Assembly (NCBI GenBank): GCA_965234365.1
Contig: OZ248345.1
Span: 186,001-250,000, forward strand
DNA length: 64,000 nucleotides
DNA from: Planktophila grossartii
GTDB lineage: Bacteria > Actinomycetota > Actinomycetes > Nanopelagicales > Nanopelagicaceae
Reading direction: 5' to 3'
Shown here piece after piece: positions 51,949 to 60,157 of the stretch (position 1 is the first letter of the stretch; the number at the start of each line of letters is the position of its first letter). The translations under genes were made by a program, and so were the position numbers. The notes under the pieces were generated by a model. That model did no database searches, had not been told where the DNA came from, and worked only from the letters and a program-made list of their open reading frames with translations.

Positions 51949-53040
51949 CTAGGCAGCGAGCGGGTGCTTTTCGCCCGTCAGTGCCTGAAGAACTTTTGCC
52001 ACATCGACGATGTCAGCACTGGAGTAGATGGAAGTGACACCACCTAACGTGTGGCGTGCGTATTTGGCACTAATCGACATGCCCCAATTTCGCTCCACAG
52101 CCGTTAGCACGCCGTGCCTAGCCCAGTGGGCGCTGAATTTCAGTTTCATCGCCCACGCGAGTTGCATGCGAATTCTCTTGAACATCGCATCGAGGTAATG
52201 ACCATCGATCGGACGATGCTTCTTTATCTTCGCAGTAGGAAGACGGAGGAAAACTTTTGATTTTGGTTTTCCGTCACTGCGCGTTGCAGCGATTTCTAAG
52301 AGTGCATGCATCAAGGATGGTGATACTGGTTGTTCAACTCGAGAGTCGTTCTTCTCAGAAAGCCAAACTGTGCAACGTTGGGCATCCAAGTCACCAAGTT
52401 TGAGATTGAGTAGTCCTGCCCGACGTGCCGCGGTTTCACACAAGAACCAAGCGATGAGATAGTCGAGACGTGGGTCTTTCCCACCAGTACCTGCTGCCTG
52501 TACGAACTCATTTAACTTGTCACTCGGAACCCCGTGGCGAGCCCCTTTTGCGCGCTTCTTGCGCGTCAACTTCAAAATGGGATTTGAAGCGGCATGTGAA
52601 TCGCGTTCAGCGATAACCCACAGGAAGTTCATGGCATCTATTGCCATGTTGAAACCTCTCGACCCATTGCTGTCCTCGTGCCCTCGAGCTTTAGCAATTC
52701 TCTTTGCAGTTGTGGCTGCAAACTTGGGGAAGTCGGCAATGTTCTTTGCTGTAACTTCACTGAGTTGCTTTGAACCGTATTTCTTCTCGAAGCGCTTCCA
52801 ATGGGTGTTGTAAGCGCGGTATGTTGAAGTATCGCGCTCTTTCATAGTGCCGTCGGGTTGCAACTTTGCGTTGAGACGGTTGCACTCCTCGACCATCAAT
52901 TCTTCTCGTGCGGTCTTGATGATTTCGCTGACTGTCACGGGTACGAGTTGCGGCTTGTTGGTCGCCACTGCTGCGTGGAGACCTTCAATTGTCTTTTGCA
53001 AGACCTCGATTTGTTCCGCTATTGAATTCTTCTTTGGCAT
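51949..53040 (-). CDS. int: tyrosine recombinase / integrase of the element
   Basis: 363 residues: an N-terminal coiled-coil/arm-binding part, a core-binding domain (TYRAYNTHWKRFEKKYGSKQLSEVTAKNIADFPKF) and a catalytic domain with Arg in CETAARRAGLLNLKLGDLD, HWARHG (HxxR) and a final ARHTLGGVTSIYSS that supplies the late His and the Tyr nucleophile. It should recombine the 18-bp core in tRNA-Leu. Its ATG overlaps the stop of the AbrB-like gene by one base (TGATG), so the two are co-expressed. Confidence 0.88.
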   Translation of the reverse strand: MPKKNSIAEQIEVLQKTIEGLHAAVATNKPQLVPVTVSEIIKTAREELMVEECNRLNAKLQPDGTMKERDTSTYRAYNTHWKRFEKKYGSKQLSEVTAKNIADFPKFAATTAKRIAKARGHEDSNGSRGFNMAIDAMNFLWVIAERDSHAASNPILKLTRKKRAKGARHGVPSDKLNEFVQAAGTGGKDPRLDYLIAWFLCETAARRAGLLNLKLGDLDAQRCTVWLSEKNDSRVEQPVSPSLMHALLEIAATRSDGKPKSKVFLRLPTAKIKKHRPIDGHYLDAMFKRIRMQLAWAMKLKFSAHWARHGVLTAVERNWGMSISAKYARHTLGGVTSIYSSADIVDVAKVLQALTGEKHPLAA

Positions 53041-53543
53041 CAGATGTTCCTTTCTCTGTAGTGCTGGAGTGCCGATGCGACACTCTCAACAGCAGAGATA
53101 GTGACAACAGGCGCCTCCATCACATAGGAACTCATGACCCACACACGGTTCGAAGAGCCAAGAAGTTCTCGTGACCATTTTGGAAGCATGAAGCGCCCTG
53201 AATCATCAAGAGAGTGGGTTGTCGGCGTGGACGAAACCGACACAATCAAGCATTCGCCTTCCATGGCGATCGCGAGATTTGTCTTGGCATTCCAGCCAAA
53301 GACACGACGTGCGTCGAGCATAGGTATGCGACCTCCATCCAATGTGCAAACCGCCGCATCCACGAACGATTCATTGACAGATGGAAGCGCCGTCGGACGG
53401 TTTTCGATGATGTGCGCGAAGGGCGCAGAGGAAGGAAGGGGAACCACATTGGAAGATGCAGCCCCAAACGTTGGGCGCGATGACATGAAGTCACCGAGAG
53501 AGCGTTCTTGGATGATGAAGTGTTGTTGAGATGTGAGTGCCAT
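53040..53543 (-). CDS. tandem AbrB/MraZ-like protein coupled to the integrase
   Basis: 167 residues from Met at 53543. Two similar segments, TLDGGRIPMLDARRVFGWNAKTNLAIAMEGECLIVSV and SLDDSGRFMLPKWSRELLGSSNRVWVMSSYVMEAPVVTI, each follow the swapped-hairpin pattern of SpoVT/AbrB and MraZ DNA-binding domains. The frame stays open upstream into the tRNA, but that extension has no domain features and overlaps the att site, so the internal start is preferred. A DNA-binding regulator or recombination directionality factor is a reasonable inference. Confidence 0.55.
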   Translation of the reverse strand: MALTSQQHFIIQERSLGDFMSSRPTFGAASSNVVPLPSSAPFAHIIENRPTALPSVNESFVDAAVCTLDGGRIPMLDARRVFGWNAKTNLAIAMEGECLIVSVSSTPTTHSLDDSGRFMLPKWSRELLGSSNRVWVMSSYVMEAPVVTISAVESVASALQHYRERNI

Positions 53544-53623
53544 GTCATTGACAGTGCAAGTTTCGCTCTGGACGACATAGGCACCTTGAGGCACTTCGGT
53601 GATTGAGTCTGGTTTTATCGTTG

Positions 53624-53639
53624 TTGGGAAATTTCCCAA
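53624..53639. repeat. sub-terminal palindrome, tRNA-proximal end
   Basis: TTGGGAAATTTCCCAA, a perfect 16-bp palindrome 6 bp inside the att core, matching the one at 48289-48304 at 14 of 16 positions. Confidence 0.6.
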
Positions 53640-53645
53640 AGATGT

Positions 53646-53663
53646 GTGCGGGAGGCGGGACTT
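53646..53663. repeat. att copy within the tRNA-Leu 3' end
   Basis: GTGCGGGAGGCGGGACTT, covering the 3' acceptor strand and part of the T arm of tRNA-Leu on the minus strand. Identical to 48259-48276. Confidence 0.88.
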
Positions 53664-53725
53664 GAACCCGCACGCCGAAGCACAAGTTCCTAAGACTTGC
53701 GTGTCTGCCATTTCACCACTCCCGC
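53647..53725 (-). tRNA. tRNA-Leu (TAG)
   Basis: Minus-strand cloverleaf starting GCGGGAGTGGTGAAATGGCA. Anticodon loop CTTAGGA, a class-II variable arm (TGCTTCGGCG), T arm GCGGG-TTCAAGT-CCCGC, and acceptor CTCCCGC with discriminator A. CCA is not encoded. The gene stays intact because the element's att restores its 3' end. Confidence 0.94.
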
Positions 53726-53801
53726 TGGAGTTGCTAGAGCTGAAGGCTACGCGCCTTTCGCTCGTGCAACAAATCCGTGCGCCGAACTTGCTTACCGGGG
53801 C

Positions 53802-55025
53802 TTAGTTAGCCAGTGCTCCACGACGTGAAACTGCATCGACGCCAGCTGAAACCAAGAGAACTGCACCAGTGACGAGGAATTGAATTCCTGCGCCATATCC
53901 AAGAAGGCCCATACCGTTATCGATAACAGCAACGACGAGTCCACCGAGGATTGCATCGCGCATACGACCCTTGCCACCGAAGAGTGAGACTCCACCGATC
54001 ACTGCAGCACCTACTGCGTAGAGAAGTGTGGAAGATCCACCTGTTGAAGGCGAGATTGAGTTCATACGTGATGCGAAGAGCATTCCCGCAACTGCTGCGA
54101 GTGAGGAACAGAGAATGAATGCAACTGTGCGAACGCGCTTCACATTGATACCTGCACGACGTGCTGCTTCAGCATTGCCACCCACTGCATAGATGTGGCG
54201 ACCGAAAGCAGTCTTGGAGAGCAAGAAGGTTCCTGCAACCAGAATGGCAAGAATGAGCGGAGCAACAATAGGAACACCCTTGGTGCTATTTGTTGCAGAG
54301 AGTCCACGCTCTTGATTGAGCTGGAAGACAGCAGCACCTGTGATGATAAGAAGTGCGGTTGTCTTCATCGCCCACAGCTGAGTGAGTTCTACAACCAACC
54401 CTGCCTTGCGTCGTGAATTAATGCGATTGAGTCCACCCACGACGTAGAGAGCAGATGTAACACCCCAGAGAATCCAGCCCTGTGTTGGGGTGAGGTTGCT
54501 ATTTTCAACAGCCAAGATTGTCTTATCTGCGATTGGAATAGTTCCGCCTTCACCTGCAAGCAAGAGCAAGATTCCTTGGAAGGCCAAGAATGCTGCGAGC
54601 GTGACAACAAATGAAGGAATACCAACGCGGGAGACCAGAGTTCCAATCAGTAATCCAAGTCCTGCACCAACGGCGATGCTTGCAGCAAGTGCTGTGTACC
54701 AGCTCCATCCATGGTTGGTAACGAGTAGTACAAGGACTGCTCCGCATACACCTGATGCATAACCAGCAGCGAGATCGATTTCGCCAAGAAGTAGAACAAA
54801 GACAAGACCCATTGCAATCACCATAACTGGCGCTGCCTGCGTTAAGAGGTTTGCAAAGTTACGATTGGTGAGGAAGAACTCTGACATTGCGCCGAAGACT
54901 GCAATCAGTGAGACAAGTCCAAGTACGGCTGGAAGTGAGCCGATATCGCCAGCCTTGATACGTGAGAGGTAGTTCGAGGCTGCTCCCTTGAGAGTCTCTT
55001 TCTCTAAAGTTGTGTGAGTACTCAT
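53802..55025 (-). CDS. xylH: sugar ABC transporter permease (XylH/RbsC family)
   Basis: 407 residues with ten or so helices and the family signature VLLLGEIDLAAGYASGVCGA, FGRHIYAVGGNAEAARRAGINVKRVRTVAF and AVGAAVIGGVSLFGGKGR. It forms the membrane channel of a CUT2-type sugar importer. It overlaps the ATPase gene by one base (TAATG type). A 76-bp gap separates it from tRNA-Leu. Confidence 0.92.
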   Translation of the reverse strand: MSTHTTLEKETLKGAASNYLSRIKAGDIGSLPAVLGLVSLIAVFGAMSEFFLTNRNFANLLTQAAPVMVIAMGLVFVLLLGEIDLAAGYASGVCGAVLVLLVTNHGWSWYTALAASIAVGAGLGLLIGTLVSRVGIPSFVVTLAAFLAFQGILLLLAGEGGTIPIADKTILAVENSNLTPTQGWILWGVTSALYVVGGLNRINSRRKAGLVVELTQLWAMKTTALLIITGAAVFQLNQERGLSATNSTKGVPIVAPLILAILVAGTFLLSKTAFGRHIYAVGGNAEAARRAGINVKRVRTVAFILCSSLAAVAGMLFASRMNSISPSTGGSSTLLYAVGAAVIGGVSLFGGKGRMRDAILGGLVVAVIDNGMGLLGYGAGIQFLVTGAVLLVSAGVDAVSRRGALAN

Positions 55026-55774
55026 TACTTTGTCACTCCTTCAGATTTACCTGTTGTAATTAATTCGATGACTTGATTAGTGGTGACATCAGTCTTCTTA
55101 ACCTGCGCTGCCATATTTCCGAGATAGAGAGCTGCGATGTTATCGGCGACCTGGAAGATGTCGTTGAGGTTGTGGCTGATGAGAACTACTGCAAGGCCCT
55201 TATCTGCAAGGCGGCGTACAAGGTTGAGAACTTGTTCAGTCTGAGCAACACCGAGAGCAGCTGTTGGTTCGTCGAGAACAACAACCTTCGAGTTCCAGAG
55301 AACTGCACGTGCGATAGCAACAGTTTGACGCTGACCACCCGAAAGTGATGCAACTGTCTGACGAATAGATTTTACTGTTCGCACATTGAGACCATCGAGA
55401 GTTTTGCGTGCGAGAGATTCCATAGAAGTTTCGTTAAGGGTGATGCCCTTCTTCTCTTCACGACCCAGGAACATATTGTGAACAATGTCGAGGTTGTCGC
55501 AGAGCGCAAGATCTTGATACACGATTTCGATACCGAGCGCAGTGGCAGCTCGGGGTCCATCGATGGTGACATTACTTCCTTCGAAGAGGAATTCGCCGCT
55601 TTCGGGAGTGTAGATACCGGCGATACATTTAATGAGAGTCGACTTACCTGCACCGTTATCGCCAACAAGTGCGGTGACCTGTCCTGGATAGATATCGAAG
55701 TTAACATCTTTCAAAACATGAACTGGTCCAAAGGATTTATTGATTCCTTTGAGCGAAAGCAACGGTGTGCTCAT
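55025..55774 (-). CDS. xylG: sugar ABC transporter ATP-binding protein (single domain)
   Basis: 249 residues: Walker A GDNGAGKST, signature LSGGQRQ, Walker B VVVLDEPTAALG. Most CUT2 ATPases are ~500-residue tandems; this one has a single nucleotide-binding domain and must act as a homodimer, as in the FrcA type. Confidence 0.92.
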   Translation of the reverse strand: MSTPLLSLKGINKSFGPVHVLKDVNFDIYPGQVTALVGDNGAGKSTLIKCIAGIYTPESGEFLFEGSNVTIDGPRAATALGIEIVYQDLALCDNLDIVHNMFLGREEKKGITLNETSMESLARKTLDGLNVRTVKSIRQTVASLSGGQRQTVAIARAVLWNSKVVVLDEPTAALGVAQTEQVLNLVRRLADKGLAVVLISHNLNDIFQVADNIAALYLGNMAAQVKKTDVTTNQVIELITTGKSEGVTK

Positions 55775-55823
55775 GAGCGCCTCTCGATTAACGGGTTGTA
55801 AATATTTTTTGACTTACTAATGC

Positions 55824-55857
55824 GAATCCGGTCCGAGGTAACCCTCGGACCGGATTC
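55824..55857. promoter_or_regulatory. intercistronic hairpin between the binding-protein and ATPase genes
   Basis: GAATCCGGTCCGAGG pairs perfectly with CCTCGGACCGGATTC around a 4-nt loop. It has no T-run on the minus strand, so it is more likely an mRNA 3'-end stabiliser or attenuator than a full terminator. A second perfect repeat, AGATCTAAT-AA-ATTAGATCT (55884-55903), spans the binding-protein stop codon. Confidence 0.75.
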
Positions 55858-55895
55858 TTAAGCATTAGCTATTGCTAGCTTAGAGATCTAATAAA

Positions 55896-56972
55896 TTAGA
55901 TCTTGTTAGCCTTACAAACAGCTTCTGTTGCAATCTTACAAACAGCTGCACGTGTCTGGAAGCCATCAGCGATGACAACCTTGACGTTAGCCTTTGTGAT
56001 TCCAACTGGAACAAGAAGAACTGATGGAACATCACGCTTTCCATCGTTTGTCTTTCCTGTTGCATTAGCAACCTTTGTGCCCTTGATCAATGCGATTGCA
56101 AGATCAGCAGCTCCATTTGCTTCCTGCTTTACAGCCTTGTAAACAGTGTTTGAAAGGTCACCTGTAAGGATCGCTGCAAGTCCGTCTGCTGTTGCATCCT
56201 GACCTGATACGCATACCTTGCCGTTAAGACCGTTCTTCTTAAGAACTGCTACTGCTGCAAGTCCAAGACCTTCGTTAGCTGATACAACTGCATCAAGCTT
56301 TCCGCCTGCCTTTGTGAGCTGCTGCTCGAAGATAACTCCGCCCTTAGCGTTGTCCCAATCTGGAACTGACTGATCATCAACAAGTGTGTAAGCACCTGAC
56401 TTGATTGATGGGCGAAGCACAGAGTCGTAACCCTGCTTGAAGAGTGTTGCGTTGTTATCTGTTGGTGAACCGTTCAAGTAAACGATAGAAGCCTTCTTCT
56501 TGCCAGCCTTATCGAGACATGACTTGATGCCCTGTCCTTGAAGCTTTCCAACAGCAACGTTGTCGAATGAAACGTAGTATGAAGCTGAACCAGCAAGTGT
56601 TAGACGGTCATAGTCGATTGTCTTAACGCCAGCCTTAGCAGCCTTTGCCTGGATAGCAGCTGTTGATGGTGAATCAAGTCCAGCCATGATCAAGACCTTG
56701 ACGCCCTTAGCAAGCATCTGATCTGCGATTGTTGCGAACTTTGCCTTATCGCCATTTGCATTCTGAATGTCAGCTGTTACGCCAGCCTTCTTAAATGCTG
56801 CTGCGAGGAATGGACGGTCAGCTGTTTCCCAGCGAGCTGATGAAGCAGCATCAGGAAGGATTACGCCAACCTGTGCGCCAGCAGCAGTTGCTGATGATGC
56901 TGAAACGAAGCCTGTGAGTGCAAGAGCAGCTGATGCGATGACCGCTGCTACTGCGTTACGACGCTTTGTCAT
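55896..56972 (-). CDS. xylF: sugar ABC transporter substrate-binding protein (XylF-like)
   Basis: 358 residues. Signal peptide (AVAAVIASAALALTGFVSASSATA) and a periplasmic-binding fold: VGVILPDAASSARWETADRPFLAAAFKKAG, QNANGDKAKFATIADQMLAKGVKVLIM, KTIDYDRLTLAGSASYYVSFDNVAVGKLQG, LGLAAVAVLKKNGLNGKVCVSGQDAT. These parallel the xylose-binding protein XylF; a related pentose or hexose is possible. The start at 56972 follows AAAGGT. Few Cys are visible and no lipobox is evident. Confidence 0.88.
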   Translation of the reverse strand: MTKRRNAVAAVIASAALALTGFVSASSATAAGAQVGVILPDAASSARWETADRPFLAAAFKKAGVTADIQNANGDKAKFATIADQMLAKGVKVLIMAGLDSPSTAAIQAKAAKAGVKTIDYDRLTLAGSASYYVSFDNVAVGKLQGQGIKSCLDKAGKKKASIVYLNGSPTDNNATLFKQGYDSVLRPSIKSGAYTLVDDQSVPDWDNAKGGVIFEQQLTKAGGKLDAVVSANEGLGLAAVAVLKKNGLNGKVCVSGQDATADGLAAILTGDLSNTVYKAVKQEANGAADLAIALIKGTKVANATGKTNDGKRDVPSVLLVPVGITKANVKVVIADGFQTRAAVCKIATEAVCKANKI

Positions 56973-57163
56973 ATGTGTAGTGACCTTTCGAAAAGTCGAA
57001 AACCCAGAAAGAAGATTTTTCATTCCTGTTTGTGGTCCCGACGGGTGAGGTAAAGGTATTAGCGAGCCATGGGCTAAAGCGAGCCTTTTGCGCTAACGAT
57101 TTGATAACGGTTGAACGTTCATTTGGGCGACCTCACGCGTGCGTGAGCGGGTAACCTTGCCCA

Positions 57164-58810
57164 ATGCCTAGCCTTGCAGACCAGCTCGCAGCCGATATTC
57201 AGGCTGCCCTTGCTGAGGCATTTTCTCAGGGGCTTATTGAGGGAAGCGTTCCAGAAAGCATCACCCTTGAGCGGCCCAAGAATCGAGACCACGGGGATTA
57301 CGCCACTTCTATTGCGCTCCAATTAGCGAAGGCTGCCGGAAAGAATCCTCGCGAAATTGCCACCATCCTGCAGGGTGCAATCGCTTCCATTGCGGGAGTC
57401 GCCAAGGTAGATATCGCAGGACCTGGATTTATCAACATTACTTTGGACCGCGCCAGCCAAGCAGAACTCGTGCGCACAATTCTTACTAATAGATATGAAT
57501 ACGGTCGTGGTCTCGCGCTCGCTGGCGTAAAGATCAACCTCGAATTTATTAGCGCCAACCCAACAGGTCCCTTGCATTTGGGACACACTCGATGGGCAGC
57601 TGTCGGCGATGCACTTGGTCGAGTTCTCAGCGCAGCAGGTGCGCAGGTCACTCGCGAGTTTTACATTAACGACCGCGGTCGTCAGATGGATCTCTTTGGT
57701 CAATCTGTTCAGGCATCTGCACAGGGCAAGCCAATTCCTGAAGATGGTTACCAAGGAAATTACATTGCTGATTTGGCGAAGGAAGTTGTTGCTGCAAATC
57801 CTGCAATAACTACGAGCGAAGAATTTCGTGAAGCTGCCTACAAGGTTCAGCTCGCGCAACAGCAACGTGTTCTTGAAACTTTCCATACCAACTTTGATGT
57901 CTGGTTCTCTGAGCGCTCGCTCCACGAATCAGGCGCTGTCGAACATGCTCTCGAAAAACTCCGCGCACAAGGACATGTCTTTGAACAAGATGGAGCAGTC
58001 TGGCTGCGCACGACAGATTTCGGTGACGATAAAGATCGCGTGATTCTTAAGGAAGATGGCGACCTTACATACTTCGCTTCAGATACTGCTTATTACATCA
58101 ATAAGCGCGAACGCGGATTCGATATCTGTATCTACATGCTCGGCGCTGATCACCATGGTTATATCCATCGCCTCAAAGCAACTGCTGCGTGCGCCGGCGA
58201 TGATCCTGAGTACAACATCCATGTACTCATCGGACAACTTGTAAAGATTATGGAAGGCGGAGAAGAGCTCAAGCTCTCAAAGCGGGCTGGCACAATCATT
58301 ACTCTCGAAGAGCTCGTTGAAAAAGTTGGCGTCGATGCTGCTCGTTACACCTTGATTCGTTACCCAGTAAATACACCTATGGTGATGGATATCGATATCT
58401 TGCGTCGTAATACCAATGAGAACCCTGTCTATTACGTGCAGTACGCACATGCGCGTATCGCAGCTGTTCTCAGGAACACAGCCGAGCTCGGAATTTCATC
58501 CGATCTCGGATCCTTTGATCCATCACAACTTTCACATGATCGTGAAAATGAATTACTGGGCGCTCTCGCTGAATATCCAGGCGTTGTTGCAAACGCTGCC
58601 GAATTCCGCGAGCCACATCGCGTTGCTCGATACCTCGAAGAACTTGCCGGGGTTTATCACGGCTTCTATGCAGATTGCCGAGTCCTACCAATGGGCGACG
58701 AAGCAATTGCACCTATTCATTCTGCGCGTGCTGCGCTCTGTGCTGCAACGATGCAGGTAATTGCAAACGGTCTTGATCTACTTGGCGTCTCTGCACCGGA
58801 GAGGATGTAA
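57164..58810 (+). CDS. argS: arginyl-tRNA synthetase
   Basis: 548 residues, class I. HIGH motif as GPLHLGHTRWAAVGD, KMSKS variant as ELKLSKRAG, N-terminal Add1 domain and C-terminal helical anticodon domain (NPVYYVQYAHARIAAVLRN). TAACCT at 57152-57157 lies 6 nt before the ATG. In the 191-bp gap to xylF are GAACGTTC (57113-57120) and the inverted pair TTAGCG/CGCTAA (57059-57064, 57091-57096), possible sites for a sugar regulator. Confidence 0.95.
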   Translation: MPSLADQLAADIQAALAEAFSQGLIEGSVPESITLERPKNRDHGDYATSIALQLAKAAGKNPREIATILQGAIASIAGVAKVDIAGPGFINITLDRASQAELVRTILTNRYEYGRGLALAGVKINLEFISANPTGPLHLGHTRWAAVGDALGRVLSAAGAQVTREFYINDRGRQMDLFGQSVQASAQGKPIPEDGYQGNYIADLAKEVVAANPAITTSEEFREAAYKVQLAQQQRVLETFHTNFDVWFSERSLHESGAVEHALEKLRAQGHVFEQDGAVWLRTTDFGDDKDRVILKEDGDLTYFASDTAYYINKRERGFDICIYMLGADHHGYIHRLKATAACAGDDPEYNIHVLIGQLVKIMEGGEELKLSKRAGTIITLEELVEKVGVDAARYTLIRYPVNTPMVMDIDILRRNTNENPVYYVQYAHARIAAVLRNTAELGISSDLGSFDPSQLSHDRENELLGALAEYPGVVANAAEFREPHRVARYLEELAGVYHGFYADCRVLPMGDEAIAPIHSARAALCAATMQVIANGLDLLGVSAPERM

Positions 58811-58812
58811 CG

Positions 58813-60153
58813 ATGTCTCGGAACTCTTCAACACAGATGTGGTCAAAGAATGCATCGCTCGAAGGCGGAACACTGAGTCTTGCCGGAATTCCAGCTGCAG
58901 AGTTGGCGAAAGATTTTGGAACACCAGCATTCTTCCTCGATGAAGATGCATATCGTTCACGTGCTCTTGCTTGGCACAATGGCTTGCAGTCAGAGTTTGG
59001 CGAGCATGCAGGAACTATTTATTACGCTGCGAAGTCCTTTATCTGCACTGCTGTCGCGCAATGGATCGCCGAAATCGGCATTGGTATCGATGTCTGCACA
59101 GGGGGAGAACTAGCAGCAGCACTTGCCGGTGGTATCAATCCACAGAAGATTGAAGTTCACGGAAATAATAAATCGGTTGCTGAAATCGATCGCGCAGTTT
59201 CTATCGGCGTAAAGACCATCGTGATGGACTCACTCTTTGAAATCGAGCGCGTTGCAGCCGCTGCGAAGAAGCATGGAGTGCGCCAAGCTGTGATGCTCCG
59301 CCTTACTCCGGGCATCGAAGCTCACACACACGAAAAGATTTCAACTGCACACGAAGATGTGAAATTTGGATTCTCTATCGCATCGGGCGCTGCCTGGGCT
59401 GCTGTCGAAGCAGTTGGAACACATCCTGAACTCGAACTCCGCGGTGTGCATTGCCACATCGGTTCACAGATTTTCGGTTCCGAAGCTCATGAGATTGCAA
59501 CAGATCGCTTGATGGCATTTATGGCGAAGTATCGCGATGCCTTCGGTTCTGAACTTCCCGAGCTCGACCTTGGCGGGGGATTCGGAATCGCTTACGTTGA
59601 TGGAGATGTCACCGTTGAACCTGCCGATGTCTTGCCCCAGATACATGCTGCAGTAAAGAAGGCTTGTGCTGCATACAAACTTGCTATGCCAATTGTTTCA
59701 CTCGAACCAGGTCGCAATATCGTCGGCCCAACAATGTTTACAGTGTATGAAGTTGGAACTGTCAAAGATGTTGTTATTGAAGGCGGAAAAGTTCGTAAGT
59801 ATGTATCTGTCGATGGTGGAATGAGCGATAACGCACGCACTGCTCTTTACGATGCTGAATACACTGCTGTTATTGCACAACGCGCCTCAACTGCGCCACT
59901 TGCTCTCACTCGTTTAGTCGGAAAGCATTGCGAGACTGGCGACATCATCATCAATGAAATTCAACTTCCATCCGATATTGCTCCTGGAGATCTCGTTGCA
60001 ACTCCAGCTACGGGTGCATATGGCCGTAGCATGGCGAGCAATTACAACCATGTGCCACGACCACCTGTTGTTGCAGTAAAAGATGGAAAAGCCCGCGTAA
60101 TCGTGCGCCGAGAAAATGAGGCAGACCTGCTCTCGCTTGATGTGAAAGAATAG
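58813..60153 (+). CDS. lysA: diaminopimelate decarboxylase
   Basis: 446 residues of the fold-III PLP family. PLP Lys in IYYAAKSFICTAV, ELRGVHCHIGSQI, LDLGGGFGIAY and GKHCETGD with the catalytic Cys. It is the last step of lysine synthesis. It starts two bases after the argS stop. Confidence 0.95.
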   Translation: MSRNSSTQMWSKNASLEGGTLSLAGIPAAELAKDFGTPAFFLDEDAYRSRALAWHNGLQSEFGEHAGTIYYAAKSFICTAVAQWIAEIGIGIDVCTGGELAAALAGGINPQKIEVHGNNKSVAEIDRAVSIGVKTIVMDSLFEIERVAAAAKKHGVRQAVMLRLTPGIEAHTHEKISTAHEDVKFGFSIASGAAWAAVEAVGTHPELELRGVHCHIGSQIFGSEAHEIATDRLMAFMAKYRDAFGSELPELDLGGGFGIAYVDGDVTVEPADVLPQIHAAVKKACAAYKLAMPIVSLEPGRNIVGPTMFTVYEVGTVKDVVIEGGKVRKYVSVDGGMSDNARTALYDAEYTAVIAQRASTAPLALTRLVGKHCETGDIIINEIQLPSDIAPGDLVATPATGAYGRSMASNYNHVPRPPVVAVKDGKARVIVRRENEADLLSLDVKE

Positions 60154-60157
60154 GTAT

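Larger units (their letters stand above)
48259..53663. mobile_element. integrative element in the tRNA-Leu gene
   Basis: The element is bounded by two exact 18-bp copies of GTGCGGGAGGCGGGACTT (48259-48276 and 53646-53663); the right copy is the 3' end of tRNA-Leu(TAG). All six genes inside run on the minus strand: an AbrB-like protein, a tyrosine integrase next to the tRNA, a 102-residue protein, a wHTH protein, a secreted coiled-coil protein and a 230-residue protein. Just inside each att is a near-identical 16-bp palindrome. It has no capsid, relaxase or conjugation gene, so it may be a satellite or a passively moved island. Confidence 0.88.

Noticed and set aside
53544..53711. N-terminal extension of the AbrB-like protein into tRNA-Leu
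   Set aside because: The extra frame reads through the tRNA and att core, has no domain signal and would make expression depend on the tRNA gene; the Met at 53543 is preferred.
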